In this document: positions 42,367 to 52,247 of the stretch, piece by piece | Layout: every line of letters starts with the position of its first letter | How positions within the stretch are numbered: the stretch's first letter is position 1 | Origin: Pedobacter sp. | Lineage (GTDB): Bacteria; Bacteroidota; Bacteroidia; Sphingobacteriales; Sphingobacteriaceae | Reading direction: 5' to 3' | DNA length: 64,000 nucleotides | Assembly: GCF_031119335.1 (NCBI RefSeq) | Contig: NZ_JAVHXT010000003.1 | Location: 124,001 to 188,000 of the forward strand | Program-made: the position numbers and the translations under genes | Notes under the pieces: generated by a model | The model's database searches: none | What the model saw: only the letters and a program-made list of their open reading frames with translations | Told to the model about the DNA's origin: nothing

Positions 42367-45300
42367 ATGTTTAGTAAATTCATAAAAAGACCAGTGCTAT
42401 CCATTGTGATATCACTAGTTATCGTATTTATGGGTGTGCTGGCTTTGGTTGGCCTGCCCGTAACCCAATTGCCAAATATCTCGCCACCCATGGTAAACAT
42501 TGTGGCCGAATATCCAGGCGCAAACAACGAATTATTAATTAAAGCAGTTGTTATCCCTTTGGAAAGAGCATTAAATGGTATCCCGGGAATGAAATACATG
42601 ACTTCTGACGCTGGTAACGATGGTGAATGTTCGATACAATTGGTATTTAACCTCGGTACCGACCCAGACCAAGCGACATTGAACGTTCAAAATCGTGTGG
42701 CTGCTGTAACTAACAAGCTCCCTCCTTTGGTTATCCGTGAGGGTATCAAAATCAGTCGTCAACAACCTAATATGTTGATGTACGTGAATGTGTTCAGTAA
42801 AGACCCGCACATGAACGAAAACTTCTTGTACAACTATGCTGACATCAATGTAATTCCAGAATTAAAACGTGTGGAAGGTGTTGGTTTTGCAGATATTTTA
42901 GGTAACCGCGAATATGCCATGCGTATTTGGCTAAAGCCTGATAAAATGTTGGCTTACAAAATCTCTTCTGAGGAAGTTTTAGAAGCATTGAATAATCAAA
43001 GTTTCGAAGCATCGCCAGGAAAAACAGGCGAAGCTTCAGGTAAACGTTCAGAATCTTTCGAGTACGTATTGAAATACCCAGGACGTTTCACCAAAGAAGA
43101 CGACTATAAAAACATCGTTTTACGAGCTAGTGCCAATGGAGAGTTATTGAGATTAAAAGACGTTGCCGATGTAGAATTTGGCAGTGCCATGTACGATTTG
43201 TATTCGCACATCAACGGAAAACCTTCTGCAGCCATAGTACTTAAACAATCTTACGGCAGTAATGCGCAAGAAGTAATTGAGAACGTAAAGAAACGTTTGG
43301 AGGAAATTAAAGCCGAAAATTTCCCCAAAGGAATGGATTATGAAATCAGTTATGACGTTTCGAAATTCTTAGATGCTTCAATAGAAAAAGTAGTTCATAC
43401 GCTAATCGAAGCTTTCATCTTAGTAGGTTTAGTGGTTTTCATTTTCTTGGGCGATTGGCGTTCTACTTTAATTCCTGCCATTGCGGTACCCGTTTCGCTG
43501 ATAGGTTCGTTTATTTTCATGCAGTTTTTCGGCATCACACTTAATCTCATCACGCTTTTTGCGTTGGTGCTGGCTATCGGTATCGTCGTCGATGATGCCA
43601 TTGTGGTGATTGAAGCCGTGCATAGTAAGATGGAAGCCGACAAGCGCTTATCTGTGCTGAAAGCTACACAGTTGGCATTAACAGATATTGGTGGCGCCAT
43701 TGTAGCCATCACCTTTTTAATGGCTTCGGTATTTATTCCTGTGGCATTTATGTCGGGTCCAGTCGGTGTGTTTTACCGCCAGTTTTCTATCACTATGGCA
43801 ACTGCAATTATCCTTTCGGGTGTTGTGGCTTTAACGTTAACGCCAGCTTTGTGCGCCATTATGTTGAAGAAACATAGCGGAAATCATGATAAGAAAAAAT
43901 CGATTATTGATAAAGGGCTGGATGCTTTTAATGCTTGGTTCTTTAAATTAACTGGTCGTTACCAAAAAGTAATGACTAAAGTGGTTACACGTAAAATGGC
44001 CATTTTTGGTACTCTTGGTCTATTTTGCGTGGCCACTTATTTCTTAAGTAATTCCGTACCATCGGGATTTATTCCTAACGAAGACCAAGGGATGATTTAC
44101 GCCATCATTCAAACTCCTCCAGGTTCTACCCTAGAAAGAACTAATCAGATTTCTGAAAAACTGGAAAAAATTTGTGAGGAAATTGAAGGTGTGAGTTCGG
44201 TATCTGCCCTAGCGGGATACGAGGTGTTAACCGAAGGTACAGGCGCAAACTCAGGTACTTGTTTAATTAACCTTAAGGATTGGAAAGACCGTAAAAATAC
44301 AGCTCAAGATATCATCAAAGAACTTGAAGAAAAATCTAAAGATATGCCAGGGGCGATGGTGGAATTTTTCCAACCACCTGCTATCCCAGGATATGGTGCT
44401 GCTGGTGGTTTCGAGTTGCGTTTATTGGACAAAGTGGGAAGAAACAATTATGTAGAAATGGAAAAAGTGAGCAAGGATTTTGTGAAAGAGCTGAACAAAC
44501 GTCCAGAATTACAATCCGTATTTACTTTCTATAGTGCCAGTTTCCCTCAATACATGCTCAATATCGACAACGACAAAGCCCAACAAAAAGGTGTAACACC
44601 TGAGAAAGCACTAGAAACGTTGTCAGATTTAATTGGCAGTAATTACGAAACCAACTTTATCAAGTTTGGTAGGCAGTACAAGGTAATTGTTCAATCGTTG
44701 CCACAATACAGAGCTTTACCAGCCGATGTGATGAAACTGTACGTTAAAAACAACAGAGATGAAATGGTTCCTTTTTCGTCATTCATGACTATGAAAAAAG
44801 TTTACGGACTTTCAGAAATCACACGTCACAACATGTACAACTCTGCCGAAATCAACGGTTCGCAAGCCATTGGTTATAGCTCTGGCGATGCATTAAAAGC
44901 GGTAGCAGAAGTCGCCAAGAAAACACTACCAAGAGGTTATGGTATCGATTGGGCGGGTATTTCCAAAGACCAAACTTCAAGAGGTAATGAGGCTATTTAC
45001 ATCTTCCTGATTTGTTTAGGTTTCGTTTACCTAGTGCTTGCAGCTCAATATGAGAGCTTTATCTTGCCATTGGCAGTTATCGTTTCTCTACCTGCCGGGA
45101 TATTTGGTGCATTTCTTTTCTTGCAATTGTTAGGATTGGAAAACAACATCTATGCTCAGGTATCCATGGTAATGTTGATTGGTTTGCTCGGTAAAAATGC
45201 TGTATTGATTGTAGAGTTTGCGGCACAGAAACATGCAGAAGGCAAAACAATTTTAGCAGCTGCCATGGAAGGTGCTGTAGTAAGGTTCCGCCCTATTTTA

Positions 45301-45540
45301 ATGACATCATTTGCCTTTATTGCAGGTTTAATTCCATTGGTTTTTGCAAATGGTCCCGGTGCTATTGGTAACCGTACCATTGGTTCGGCTGCTGCTGGAG
45401 GAATGCTACTGGGTACACTATTCGGCGTAATTCTCATTCCGGGGCTATACTACGTTTTCGGCACTATTGCCAGCAAACGCAAACTCATCAAAATTGAAGA
45501 CGAACATCCATTAACCGAAGAAATTGAAGGCAATGTTTAA
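42367..45540 (+). CDS. RND efflux pump permease (HAE1/MexB-like)
   Basis: A 1057-residue inner-membrane transporter of the hydrophobe/amphiphile efflux-1 family, full length. It has 12 membrane helices and two large periplasmic loops. The helix-4 proton-relay Asp pair is visible in GIVVDDAIVVIEAV. Other markers are the N-terminal FIKRPVLSIVISLVIVFMG, LPVTQLPNISPPMVNIVAEY, and the second-half GLLGKNAVLIVEFAAQ (helix-10 Lys). It uses proton influx to expel drugs, detergents or similar compounds. The adaptor gene ends 21 bases upstream and the channel gene overlaps its 3' end. Confidence 0.96.
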   Translation: MFSKFIKRPVLSIVISLVIVFMGVLALVGLPVTQLPNISPPMVNIVAEYPGANNELLIKAVVIPLERALNGIPGMKYMTSDAGNDGECSIQLVFNLGTDPDQATLNVQNRVAAVTNKLPPLVIREGIKISRQQPNMLMYVNVFSKDPHMNENFLYNYADINVIPELKRVEGVGFADILGNREYAMRIWLKPDKMLAYKISSEEVLEALNNQSFEASPGKTGEASGKRSESFEYVLKYPGRFTKEDDYKNIVLRASANGELLRLKDVADVEFGSAMYDLYSHINGKPSAAIVLKQSYGSNAQEVIENVKKRLEEIKAENFPKGMDYEISYDVSKFLDASIEKVVHTLIEAFILVGLVVFIFLGDWRSTLIPAIAVPVSLIGSFIFMQFFGITLNLITLFALVLAIGIVVDDAIVVIEAVHSKMEADKRLSVLKATQLALTDIGGAIVAITFLMASVFIPVAFMSGPVGVFYRQFSITMATAIILSGVVALTLTPALCAIMLKKHSGNHDKKKSIIDKGLDAFNAWFFKLTGRYQKVMTKVVTRKMAIFGTLGLFCVATYFLSNSVPSGFIPNEDQGMIYAIIQTPPGSTLERTNQISEKLEKICEEIEGVSSVSALAGYEVLTEGTGANSGTCLINLKDWKDRKNTAQDIIKELEEKSKDMPGAMVEFFQPPAIPGYGAAGGFELRLLDKVGRNNYVEMEKVSKDFVKELNKRPELQSVFTFYSASFPQYMLNIDNDKAQQKGVTPEKALETLSDLIGSNYETNFIKFGRQYKVIVQSLPQYRALPADVMKLYVKNNRDEMVPFSSFMTMKKVYGLSEITRHNMYNSAEINGSQAIGYSSGDALKAVAEVAKKTLPRGYGIDWAGISKDQTSRGNEAIYIFLICLGFVYLVLAAQYESFILPLAVIVSLPAGIFGAFLFLQLLGLENNIYAQVSMVMLIGLLGKNAVLIVEFAAQKHAEGKTILAAAMEGAVVRFRPILMTSFAFIAGLIPLVFANGPGAIGNRTIGSAAAGGMLLGTLFGVILIPGLYYVFGTIASKRKLIKIEDEHPLTEEIEGNV

Positions 45541-46969
45541 TAAAAATCATCATAAAATATTAGGATTTGCTTTATTGACCTTAGTCTATACAAGCTGCAA
45601 AATCCCTGCTATTGTTCGAAAAACAGAAAACAAGAGCACCCCTAGTGCTTATGCAAAAAACACTAGCGATACCACCAATGTGGCCAACATCAAATGGAAA
45701 GATTTCTTTAAAGACCAATATTTAACCAACTTGATTGACACTGCTTTGCAAAACAATCAGGAGTTGAATATCACTTTACAGGAAATTGAAATTGCTAGGA
45801 ATGAAGTAAGAGCACGAAAAGGTGAAATTCTGCCAAGCGTTGGTTTAAAAGCTGGTGCTGGTTTAGAGAAAGTAGGCAAGTACACCAGTCAGGGTGCAGG
45901 CGATGCCAGTACGGAGATTAAACCTGGCAAAGAAATGCCGGAACCCCTACCCGACTACCTAGTTGGTTTGTACGCCAATTGGGAAGTTGATATTTGGCAC
46001 AAATTGCGTAATGCTAAAAAGGCAGCTTACACCAGATATCTATCATCTGTAGAAGGGAAAAACTTTGTTGTAACGAGCTTGGTAGCAGAAGTTGCCAACT
46101 CTTACTACGAGTTGTTGGCCTTGGATAATCAATTAGATATGGTTCGTAAAAACATCGAGTTGCAAACCAATGCATTGGCAGTCGTAAAAATCCAAAAAGA
46201 AGCTACCCGAGTTACTGAATTAGCTGTTCGTAAATTTGAAGCAGAGGTGCTAAGCTCTAGAAGTTTGGAATACGATATTCTTCAAAAGATTACCGAGACG
46301 GAAAATAAAATCAACTTTTTATTGGGCAGATATCCGCAGCACATTGCGAGGGATAAAAATGTTTTCGAAACTGGTTTGGCAAATAACTTAAGCACCGGAA
46401 TTCCTTCACAATTATTGGCTAACCGCCCAGATATTAAACAAGCAGAGTTAGATTTAATTGCAGCAAAGCTGGATGTTAAAGTAGCGAAAGCACAATTCTA
46501 TCCTTCGTTTGGCATTTCTGCAGCTTTAGGCTTTCAGGCATTTAATCCTTCCTATTTGGTGAAGATGCCAGAGTCGATGTTATATTCTGTAGCAGGTGAT
46601 ATAGCAGCACCTTTAATTAACAGAAATGCGATTAAAGCAAGTTACTTCACGGCTAATGCAAAACAAATCCAAGCGGTTTATCAATACGAAAGAAGCATTT
46701 TGAATGGATATATCGAAGTAGCTAACCAATTGGCCAGCATTAGCAATTTAGGAAAAAGCTACGAACTTAAAGATAAGCAAGTGCAGGCTTTAACCCAATC
46801 TATCGAGATTTCTAACGATTTATTTAAATCTACCAGAGCCGATTATTTAGAAGTGTTAATGACACAGCGTGACGCTTTGGAAGCCAAATTAGAGCTGATA
46901 GAAACCAAGAAACAGCAATTGAATGCGATGGTAAAAGTTTATCAGGCATTGGGTGGCGGATGGAATTAA
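45533..46969 (+). CDS. Outer-membrane efflux channel lipoprotein (TolC/OprM type)
   Basis: A 478-residue NodT-family outer-membrane factor. It starts at the ATG at 45533, overlapping the pump gene by eight bases (a TTG at 45524 is less likely). The lipobox is LVYTSCKIP, as in OprM-type lipoprotein channels. Two repeats of the TolC fold are visible: LIDTALQNNQELNITLQEIE with a beta segment YANWEVDIWHKLRNAKK, and LLANRPDIKQAELDLIAAKL with SFGISAALGFQAF. It completes the tripartite pump. Confidence 0.94.
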   Translation: MFNKNHHKILGFALLTLVYTSCKIPAIVRKTENKSTPSAYAKNTSDTTNVANIKWKDFFKDQYLTNLIDTALQNNQELNITLQEIEIARNEVRARKGEILPSVGLKAGAGLEKVGKYTSQGAGDASTEIKPGKEMPEPLPDYLVGLYANWEVDIWHKLRNAKKAAYTRYLSSVEGKNFVVTSLVAEVANSYYELLALDNQLDMVRKNIELQTNALAVVKIQKEATRVTELAVRKFEAEVLSSRSLEYDILQKITETENKINFLLGRYPQHIARDKNVFETGLANNLSTGIPSQLLANRPDIKQAELDLIAAKLDVKVAKAQFYPSFGISAALGFQAFNPSYLVKMPESMLYSVAGDIAAPLINRNAIKASYFTANAKQIQAVYQYERSILNGYIEVANQLASISNLGKSYELKDKQVQALTQSIEISNDLFKSTRADYLEVLMTQRDALEAKLELIETKKQQLNAMVKVYQALGGGWN

Positions 46970-46979
46970 TTAGCCAACT

Positions 46980-47088
46980 CGTCATTGCGAGGCACGAAGC
47001 AATCTTACAACTAATAATTAATAACTAAAGCTTTAAGATTGCTTCGTCGTTCCTTTCCGATCAATCGGAATAAACTCTCGCAATGACG
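46980..47088. repeat. CGTCATTGCGAGG palindromic repeat, copy 3, right arm interrupted
   Basis: The left arm at 46980-47005 is standard. In the right arm (from AAGATTGCTTCG at 47035), about 30 bases including TTCCGATCAATCGGAA interrupt the arm before CTCGCAATGACG. The insert is itself a small palindrome. The gap 46970-47234 otherwise holds only the hairpin at 47155-47182. Confidence 0.7.
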
Positions 47089-47154
47089 AAAATGCTATAA
47101 AAAACCATCCGTAAATCATTTAATTAGTGTCGGGCTAATTATTTACTAGTGGAA

Positions 47155-47182
47155 AAGCCTCGGGAAACTGGGGCTTTTTTTT
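47155..47182 (+). terminator. Terminator-like hairpin after the efflux operon
   Basis: AAGCCTC, an eight-base loop, GGGGCTT (one G-T pair) and then eight T residues. It is 186 bases past the outer-membrane channel stop. Confidence 0.6.
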
Positions 47183-47234
47183 ATGCTTACTGTTTTTATT
47201 CCCTATCTTGTGAACAACACTTAAATTAACTCCA

Positions 47235-47795
47235 ATGAAGAAACTGTTTCTACTTTTACTTTTTATAACAAGCATTAACGCTCACGCACAACAAAAATCA
47301 GGTGCGCAACAATTTTGGGATTTGTTAAAACAGCACTGCGGCAAAGCCTACCAAGGTGAAGTAACACAAGGCATGACCGATACTTTTAAAAATGGTCCAC
47401 TGGTAATGCATGTTAGAAAATGCAGCGATGGTTTAATTAAAATTCCGTTTTTTGTGGGCGATGATAAATCCAGAACTTGGGTTTTAACATTGAAGGATGA
47501 CAGAATTTTATTAAAACACGACCATAGACATGTAGATGGTTCGGAAGATAAAGTAACGCAATATGGCGGCTTAACTTCTAACAGCGGAACGGCTAATCTT
47601 CAAATTTTCCCAGCTGACCAACAAACCGTAGATTTATTACCAGCAGCCGTAGGTAATGTTTGGTGGATTACCATCGACGGAGACAGCTTTACTTACAATC
47701 TTCGTCGTATTGGGAGCGACAGAATTTTTACGGTTAAATTTGATTTAAGTAAACCTGTAGCTACCCCTGCCGCACCGTGGGGCTGGAAAGATTAG
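47235..47795 (+). CDS. Secreted hypothetical protein
   Basis: A 186-residue protein with a signal peptide (MKKLFLLLLFITSINAHAQQ). The mature part (KSGAQQFWDLLKQHCGKAYQ; HVRKCSDGLIKIPFFVGDD; LKHDHRHVDGSEDKVTQYGG) is a soluble mixed alpha/beta domain with two conserved-looking cysteines that could form a disulfide. It ends in KPVATPAAPWGWKD. It is likely periplasmic. I do not recognise a characterised family. Its stop overlaps the stop of a convergent open frame. Confidence 0.78.
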   Translation: MKKLFLLLLFITSINAHAQQKSGAQQFWDLLKQHCGKAYQGEVTQGMTDTFKNGPLVMHVRKCSDGLIKIPFFVGDDKSRTWVLTLKDDRILLKHDHRHVDGSEDKVTQYGGLTSNSGTANLQIFPADQQTVDLLPAAVGNVWWITIDGDSFTYNLRRIGSDRIFTVKFDLSKPVATPAAPWGWKD

Positions 47796-48031
47796 TTAAC
47801 CTGTAGGTAGTAAATATTAGGAATATAATTACTTATAATACCGGTTTCAGGCTGTTTTTCTACTCCGTTTACAGTTAGCTTAGCGAACCTAAAACTATCT
47901 TTATTTTTTTCGATATTGATTTTAAACGGGTCTTTCTGCCCTAGTTTCAAATAAAAATCCTTAGTTAGCGATGTAGCCAATCTTACAATTTCAGAAGAAT
48001 GGAATTGATAAAAATCGAACTTGTTATTATT
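47792..48031 (-). pseudogene. Possible C-terminal remnant of a broken gene
   Basis: An open frame of about 80 codons runs back from the stop at 47792 to an in-frame stop at 48032-48034. The best start is only a TTG at 47980. The reading (KFDFYQFHSSEIVRLATSLT, then KDFYLKLGQKDPF) looks protein-like and ends NYIPNIYYLQVN. The lack of a proper start suggests a decayed gene whose 5' part is lost. It could instead be a small gene or chance. Confidence 0.3.
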
Positions 48032-48172
48032 TTAATAAATACGCAGTAAAAGTTGTGTTCGCTACAAGTCAATTTGAAAACTCCTTCAAACTATCAATTA
48101 GAAGCGATGTTAATATACTTATTGAAATATGATGTCTAAACATTTTACGATATCGAAGTGTTATCTCCTGCA

Positions 48173-49255
48173 ATGGAAAAACTTCAACACGCTGTTCACG
48201 TACTTTTATTTTTTACGTTAGGCTTCGCCGGACTTTACTTTTCTGCGCCTTTTGTGGTACCTATTGTTTTGGCGGCAGTATTATCGATGCTGTTTATTCG
48301 CTTAAGCAATTACTTTGAGCGCAAAGGCATGAGTAGAGGCATTGCCGGGCTTTGTTGCATGTTCCTTTTCATTAGCAGTATTTCGATTATCGTGGTATTG
48401 CTCTCTATACAATTATCTAGTTTGGCCGAAAACCTAGATGAAATGAAATCTAGGTTACTGAACTTATTTAACAACTTCAGAAACTGGATTAACAATACCG
48501 TTGGTATAGATCCAAAACAGCAGAAAGAATTGATAGAAAGTGGCAATGGCAATTCTGGAAATATGCTCTTTAGTTTCGCTTCTGGAATGTTTAGTGTAGC
48601 CGTTAATTCAGTTTTAGTGATTGTTTACATGTATTTGTTTTTAATTTATCGTGGACATATTAAACGTTTTATTTTAAAATTGGTTGCCCGAAAAGAGAAG
48701 GAAGATACAGATGAAGTTGTACATAAAGCAGGTAAAGTTTCCCAAAAATACCTGAGCGGATTAGCAGCCATGATTGGAATGCTTTGGGTAATGTATGGCA
48801 TTGGTTTCAGTTTAATTGGTGTGGAAAATGCTATATTTTTTGCAGTGCTTTGTGGTTTACTGGAGATAATTCCTTTTGTAGGTAACATTACTGGCACTTC
48901 TATTACGGTTTTGGCAGTACTGGCGCAAGGAAATGGCAACGATAAAATTATTTGGGTTTTAGCTACCTATTTCATTGTTCAGTTTGTGCAAACTTACATT
49001 TTAGAACCCTTGGTAGTTGGTGAGCAAGTGAATATCAATCCGCTGTTTACCATTATGGCTATTGTTTTAGGCGAGATGGTTTGGGGCATTCCAGGTATGA
49101 TTTTAGCAATTCCTTTAATTGGAATGGTAAAAATTATTTGTGATAGCCATCCCGATTTGCAGCCTTATGGTTATTTAATTGGACCCGAAAATCCACGAAA
49201 ACAAAGAACAAGTGTGATTGATTATGTAAAACGGTTGTTCACGAAGAAGGATTAA
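48173..49255 (+). CDS. AI-2E family transporter (YdiK/TqsA type)
   Basis: A 360-residue inner-membrane protein of the AI-2E (PF01594) family with about eight helices. I prefer the ATG at 48173; a GTG at 48158 would add five residues. Family features are VPIVLAAVLSMLFIRLSNYF near the N-terminus, a charged central loop (LDEMKSRLLNLFNNFRNWIN), AVLCGLLEIIPFVGNITG and a late ILEPLVVGEQVNINPLFTIM. Members export autoinducer-2 or act as Na+/H+ exchangers, so the substrate here is open. Confidence 0.9.
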   Translation: MEKLQHAVHVLLFFTLGFAGLYFSAPFVVPIVLAAVLSMLFIRLSNYFERKGMSRGIAGLCCMFLFISSISIIVVLLSIQLSSLAENLDEMKSRLLNLFNNFRNWINNTVGIDPKQQKELIESGNGNSGNMLFSFASGMFSVAVNSVLVIVYMYLFLIYRGHIKRFILKLVARKEKEDTDEVVHKAGKVSQKYLSGLAAMIGMLWVMYGIGFSLIGVENAIFFAVLCGLLEIIPFVGNITGTSITVLAVLAQGNGNDKIIWVLATYFIVQFVQTYILEPLVVGEQVNINPLFTIMAIVLGEMVWGIPGMILAIPLIGMVKIICDSHPDLQPYGYLIGPENPRKQRTSVIDYVKRLFTKKD

Positions 49256-49289
49256 TTCTATATGTTTTGAACCACCTTAGACACCTAAG

Positions 49290-49680
49290 TTCATTTTAGT
49301 TTTTGGAAGTGTTCCCACCTCGCTTTAGATTTTTCTTTGCGTTGCTTTGCGAATACTTTAAATCCTTTGCGTTGAAATTGAACCGCAAAGAACAGAAGAG
49401 CAACGCAAAGGCCGCAAAGCTTTACAATTACTATAAACACCCCGGGCTTCAACCACCCTCCGATAAGTCGCAGGATGCCCAACGGGCGGAGGTTTTTGGC
49501 ATTAAGGGAACAGTTTTTTGTTCATTAAACCTGATAGTAGTGGAAATACTTTTTGGAGCGTCATTTCGAACGCAGAGAGAAATCTGTCGCATAGATGCAC
49601 TTAATTTTGAGATTTCTCTCTGCGTTCGAAATGACGGCAACAGAACGCAAAAAGATTGCAACGGATAGCAGGGCCACACC
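49290..49680. repeat. Repeat-rich gap with a perfect 27-bp inverted repeat
   Basis: Within the 523-base gap 49256-49778, the arms at 49559-49585 and 49610-49636 (CGTCATTTCGAACGCAGAGA) are perfect 27-base reverse complements. The same stretch holds GCAACGCAAAGGCCGCAAAG (49411-49430), a degenerate copy of the AACACCCC/GCCCAACGGGCGG repeat (49436-49495) and a partial composite element (GGAAATACTTTTT, GCAACGGATAGCAGGG). No gene is evident. Confidence 0.7.
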
Positions 49681-49778
49681 CTCCGATGAAAAACTGACAT
49701 CCATTTTCTAAAAAAACACAAAATTTAAGTAACAAAACAGCCTTTTTGCTATCTTATCATCGAAACTAAACGATAGAT

Positions 49779-50687
49779 ATGTTAAGCGTAAAGAATATTG
49801 TAAAGCAGTATGCTACGCACCGTGCCTTAGATGATGTGAGTTTGGAAGTGGAGAAGGGCAAAATTTTCGGACTTTTGGGTCCAAACGGTGCTGGTAAAAC
49901 CTCCCTCATTAGAATTATTACCCAAATTACAGCTCCCGATAGCGGAGAAGTATTTTTTAATGGCGAACGCCTGAACACCAACCACATTTCGCAAATTGGC
50001 TACCTGCCCGAGGAACGCGGACTCTACAAAAAAATGGAGATTGGCGAGCAAGTGCTTTACCTTTCCAAATTGAAAGGACTGAACAGTGCCGAGGCAACCA
50101 AACGCATTAAATATTGGTTCGAAAAGCTGGAAATGAAGGATTGGTGGAACAAAAAAGTGGAAGATTTGAGTAAGGGAATGCAGCAAAAGGTACAATTTGT
50201 AGCCACGGTTTTGCACCAACCTGAACTGATTATATTGGACGAACCTTTCTCTGGTTTTGACCCTGTGAATGCAGATATCATCAAAAATGAAATCTTAGAA
50301 CTGAACAAAAACGGCGCTACGTTTATTTTCTCTACACACCGCATGGAAAGCGTGGAAGAGCTTTGCGACAATATTGCACTGATTAATAAATCTAAAAAGA
50401 TATTGGATGGTGCTGTAGATGACATTAAAGCCAGCTATCGCAGCAATACTTATTGGGTAGAATACGAGGGCGATTACAGCGCTACCAGCAACGAAATTTA
50501 CAGCGTGCTGCAAAGCGAAAAAGTTAAAGGCCACCAGGTGGTTAAATTGAAATTGAACGAAAACCGTACAGCTAATGAGGCTTTAGCGCAATTGCTGCCG
50601 CTTGTGAACATTCATCGTTTAGATGAAGTGATACCAACCATGAACGATATTTTTATTGAAAAAGTGAAAGGACAAAGCCATGAATAA
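49779..50687 (+). CDS. ABC transporter ATPase (NatA-like)
   Basis: A 302-residue ABC ATPase. Walker A is LLGPNGAGKTSLIR, the signature DLSKGMQQKVQFVA, Walker B LIILDEPFSGFDPVNAD and the switch His ISTHR-like TFIFSTHRME. A long C-terminal extension (from about 215) is typical of the CcmA/NatA group and ends at the permease. The next gene overlaps by eight bases and encodes its permease. Together they likely export a solute, with NatAB in Bacillus a Na+ exporter as one precedent. The actual cargo is unknown. Confidence 0.9.
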   Translation: MLSVKNIVKQYATHRALDDVSLEVEKGKIFGLLGPNGAGKTSLIRIITQITAPDSGEVFFNGERLNTNHISQIGYLPEERGLYKKMEIGEQVLYLSKLKGLNSAEATKRIKYWFEKLEMKDWWNKKVEDLSKGMQQKVQFVATVLHQPELIILDEPFSGFDPVNADIIKNEILELNKNGATFIFSTHRMESVEELCDNIALINKSKKILDGAVDDIKASYRSNTYWVEYEGDYSATSNEIYSVLQSEKVKGHQVVKLKLNENRTANEALAQLLPLVNIHRLDEVIPTMNDIFIEKVKGQSHE

Positions 50688-52017
50688 GATTTTACTCATT
50701 ATCCAAAGGGAATATTTTTCGAGAGTAAAAAAGAAATCGTTCATTGTGATGACTTTCTTAACGCCGCTGTTAATTGCAGGTGTTTATGCGCTAATTGGTT
50801 ATTTCACGTACAAAGGAATTAAGGACACACACGATAACGTTGCGGTGGTTAGCGATAACAAAACCTTAACCGAGCAGCTACAAACGGACAAAAACACATC
50901 GTACACTTACCTTAAATCGAGTTTGGAAGATGCGAAAAAAGACCTCAACAAATCTGATTACGATTATATCCTTTACCTACCTGAATTTACTTTAGAAGCC
51001 CCAAAGGGCATTGAATTATTTGGCGCCAAGCAAGCGGGAATGTCGCTAAACAGACGTATTTCTGGCGATATTGAGGAGTTGATTAGGACGCAGAAGCTAA
51101 AGCAGTCGGGCATTTCGCAGGCCGATTTAGATAAGCTAAAAACAGACGTGGATATCACTACGAAAAAAATTGCCGAAACTGGCGACGAGAAAGAGTCGAG
51201 CGCTGGTGCAAGTAGTTTTATTGCCTTTACCGCAGGTATCATGATGTTTATGTTCATTATGCTTTACGGCGTGCAGGTAATGCGTGGCGTTATTGAGGAA
51301 AAAACCAGCAGAATTATTGAGGTAATGGTATCGTCGGTAAAGCCTTTTCAGTTAATGATGGGTAAAATTATTGGCATTGCCTTGGTTGGTTTAACGCAGT
51401 TTATGTTGTGGATTGTGCTTACTTTGGCCATCAGCACGGCAGCGGTGAGCATTTTTGTGAATAAAGAAGATGTGAAGGAAATTGCTGCCGCCCAGGCGCA
51501 AAGTCAGGTCACGCAGGCTAATCCGCAGATGGCTGCTGCTTCAACACAAGCCGGACCAATTGGTGATATCCAAAAAAGTTTAGCTGGCCTTGATATCGGT
51601 AAAATTGTGTTTGTTTTCATCTTCTTCTTTTTGGGAGGATATTTATTCTACAGTGCCTTGTATGCTGCCATAGGTTCTGCCGTTGATAGCGAAACGGAAA
51701 CCCAACAGTTTATGATGCCCGTAATGTTGCCGCTGTTGTTAGGTTATGCATTATCGCTAAGCGTGGTGACAAACGACCCTTATGGCAGCACCGCATTTTG
51801 GTTGTCGATGGTGCCATTTACTTCTCCTATTGCCATGGTAGTACGTATACCTTATGGCGTACCAACTTGGGAACTGGTATTGTCTATGGCGGTATTGGTT
51901 GCTGGCTTTGTTGCCACAGTGTGGATAGCTGGCAGAATTTACCGTGTTGGTATTTTAATGTACGGCAAGAAAACTACTTTTAAGGAAATGTTTAAGTGGT
52001 TTACTTATAAGAATTAG
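50680..52017 (+). CDS. ABC transporter permease (NatB-like)
   Basis: A 445-residue ABC-2 type permease. The first helix is at 17-40 (VMTFLTPLLIAGVYALIGYF). A large extracytoplasmic loop (about 45-170) and at least five helices in the second half follow: AFTAGIMMFMFIMLYGVQVM, VGLTQFMLWIVLTLAISTA, IGSAVDSETETQQFMMPVML and others. An Ala/Gln-rich stretch (IAAAQAQSQVTQANPQMAAA) sits in the middle. Its start overlaps the ATPase gene by eight bases, so translational coupling is likely. Confidence 0.9.
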   Translation: MNKILLIIQREYFSRVKKKSFIVMTFLTPLLIAGVYALIGYFTYKGIKDTHDNVAVVSDNKTLTEQLQTDKNTSYTYLKSSLEDAKKDLNKSDYDYILYLPEFTLEAPKGIELFGAKQAGMSLNRRISGDIEELIRTQKLKQSGISQADLDKLKTDVDITTKKIAETGDEKESSAGASSFIAFTAGIMMFMFIMLYGVQVMRGVIEEKTSRIIEVMVSSVKPFQLMMGKIIGIALVGLTQFMLWIVLTLAISTAAVSIFVNKEDVKEIAAAQAQSQVTQANPQMAAASTQAGPIGDIQKSLAGLDIGKIVFVFIFFFLGGYLFYSALYAAIGSAVDSETETQQFMMPVMLPLLLGYALSLSVVTNDPYGSTAFWLSMVPFTSPIAMVVRIPYGVPTWELVLSMAVLVAGFVATVWIAGRIYRVGILMYGKKTTFKEMFKWFTYKN

Positions 52018-52048
52018 AGGAAAAACACTACAGCGTAATTTGCTTAAA

Positions 52049-52081
52049 AGACTTACGAAGTTTCCCAAACTTCGTAAGTCT
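52049..52081 (+). terminator. 15-bp hairpin after the ABC operon
   Basis: The perfect arms at 52049-52063 and 52067-52081 (AGACTTACGAAGTTT) flank a CCC loop. There is only a weak T-run after it, so it may be a terminator or a repeat. Confidence 0.5.
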
Positions 52082-52169
52082 ACTTTAATTCTTGCCGGAT
52101 GCAGAGAGAGTTTATTCCGATTTTATCGGAAGGTTTTAGAAAAGCAATCGCATAAATTGAATATCTTGG

Positions 52170-52201
52170 AATAGGTGGGTGTCATCATCCACCTATTTTT
52201 A
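52170..52201 (+). terminator. Terminator-like hairpin before the GNAT gene
   Basis: AATAGGTGG, a ten-base loop, CCACCTATT, then a run of T residues. It could stop read-through from the ABC genes. Confidence 0.65.
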
Positions 52202-52209
52202 TAATAGAC

Positions 52210-52217
52210 TATATTTG
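52210..52217 (+). promoter_or_regulatory. Candidate -7 box (TATATTTG) of the GNAT gene
   Basis: TATATTTG matches TAnnTTTG, 30 bases before the ATG at 52248. Confidence 0.4.
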
Positions 52218-52247
52218 AGTAATATTATTGAAAGGACATCGTAACAA

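Noticed and set aside
42204..42599. 131-codon minus-strand frame across the adaptor-pump junction
   Set aside because: Both overlapping plus-strand genes are clear RND components, so this frame is a shadow.
49303..49721. Overlapping open frames on both strands in the gap before the ABC operon
   Set aside because: The frames are formed by the perfect 27-bp inverted repeat and other repeats; the same residues (FRTQREI) appear on both strands.
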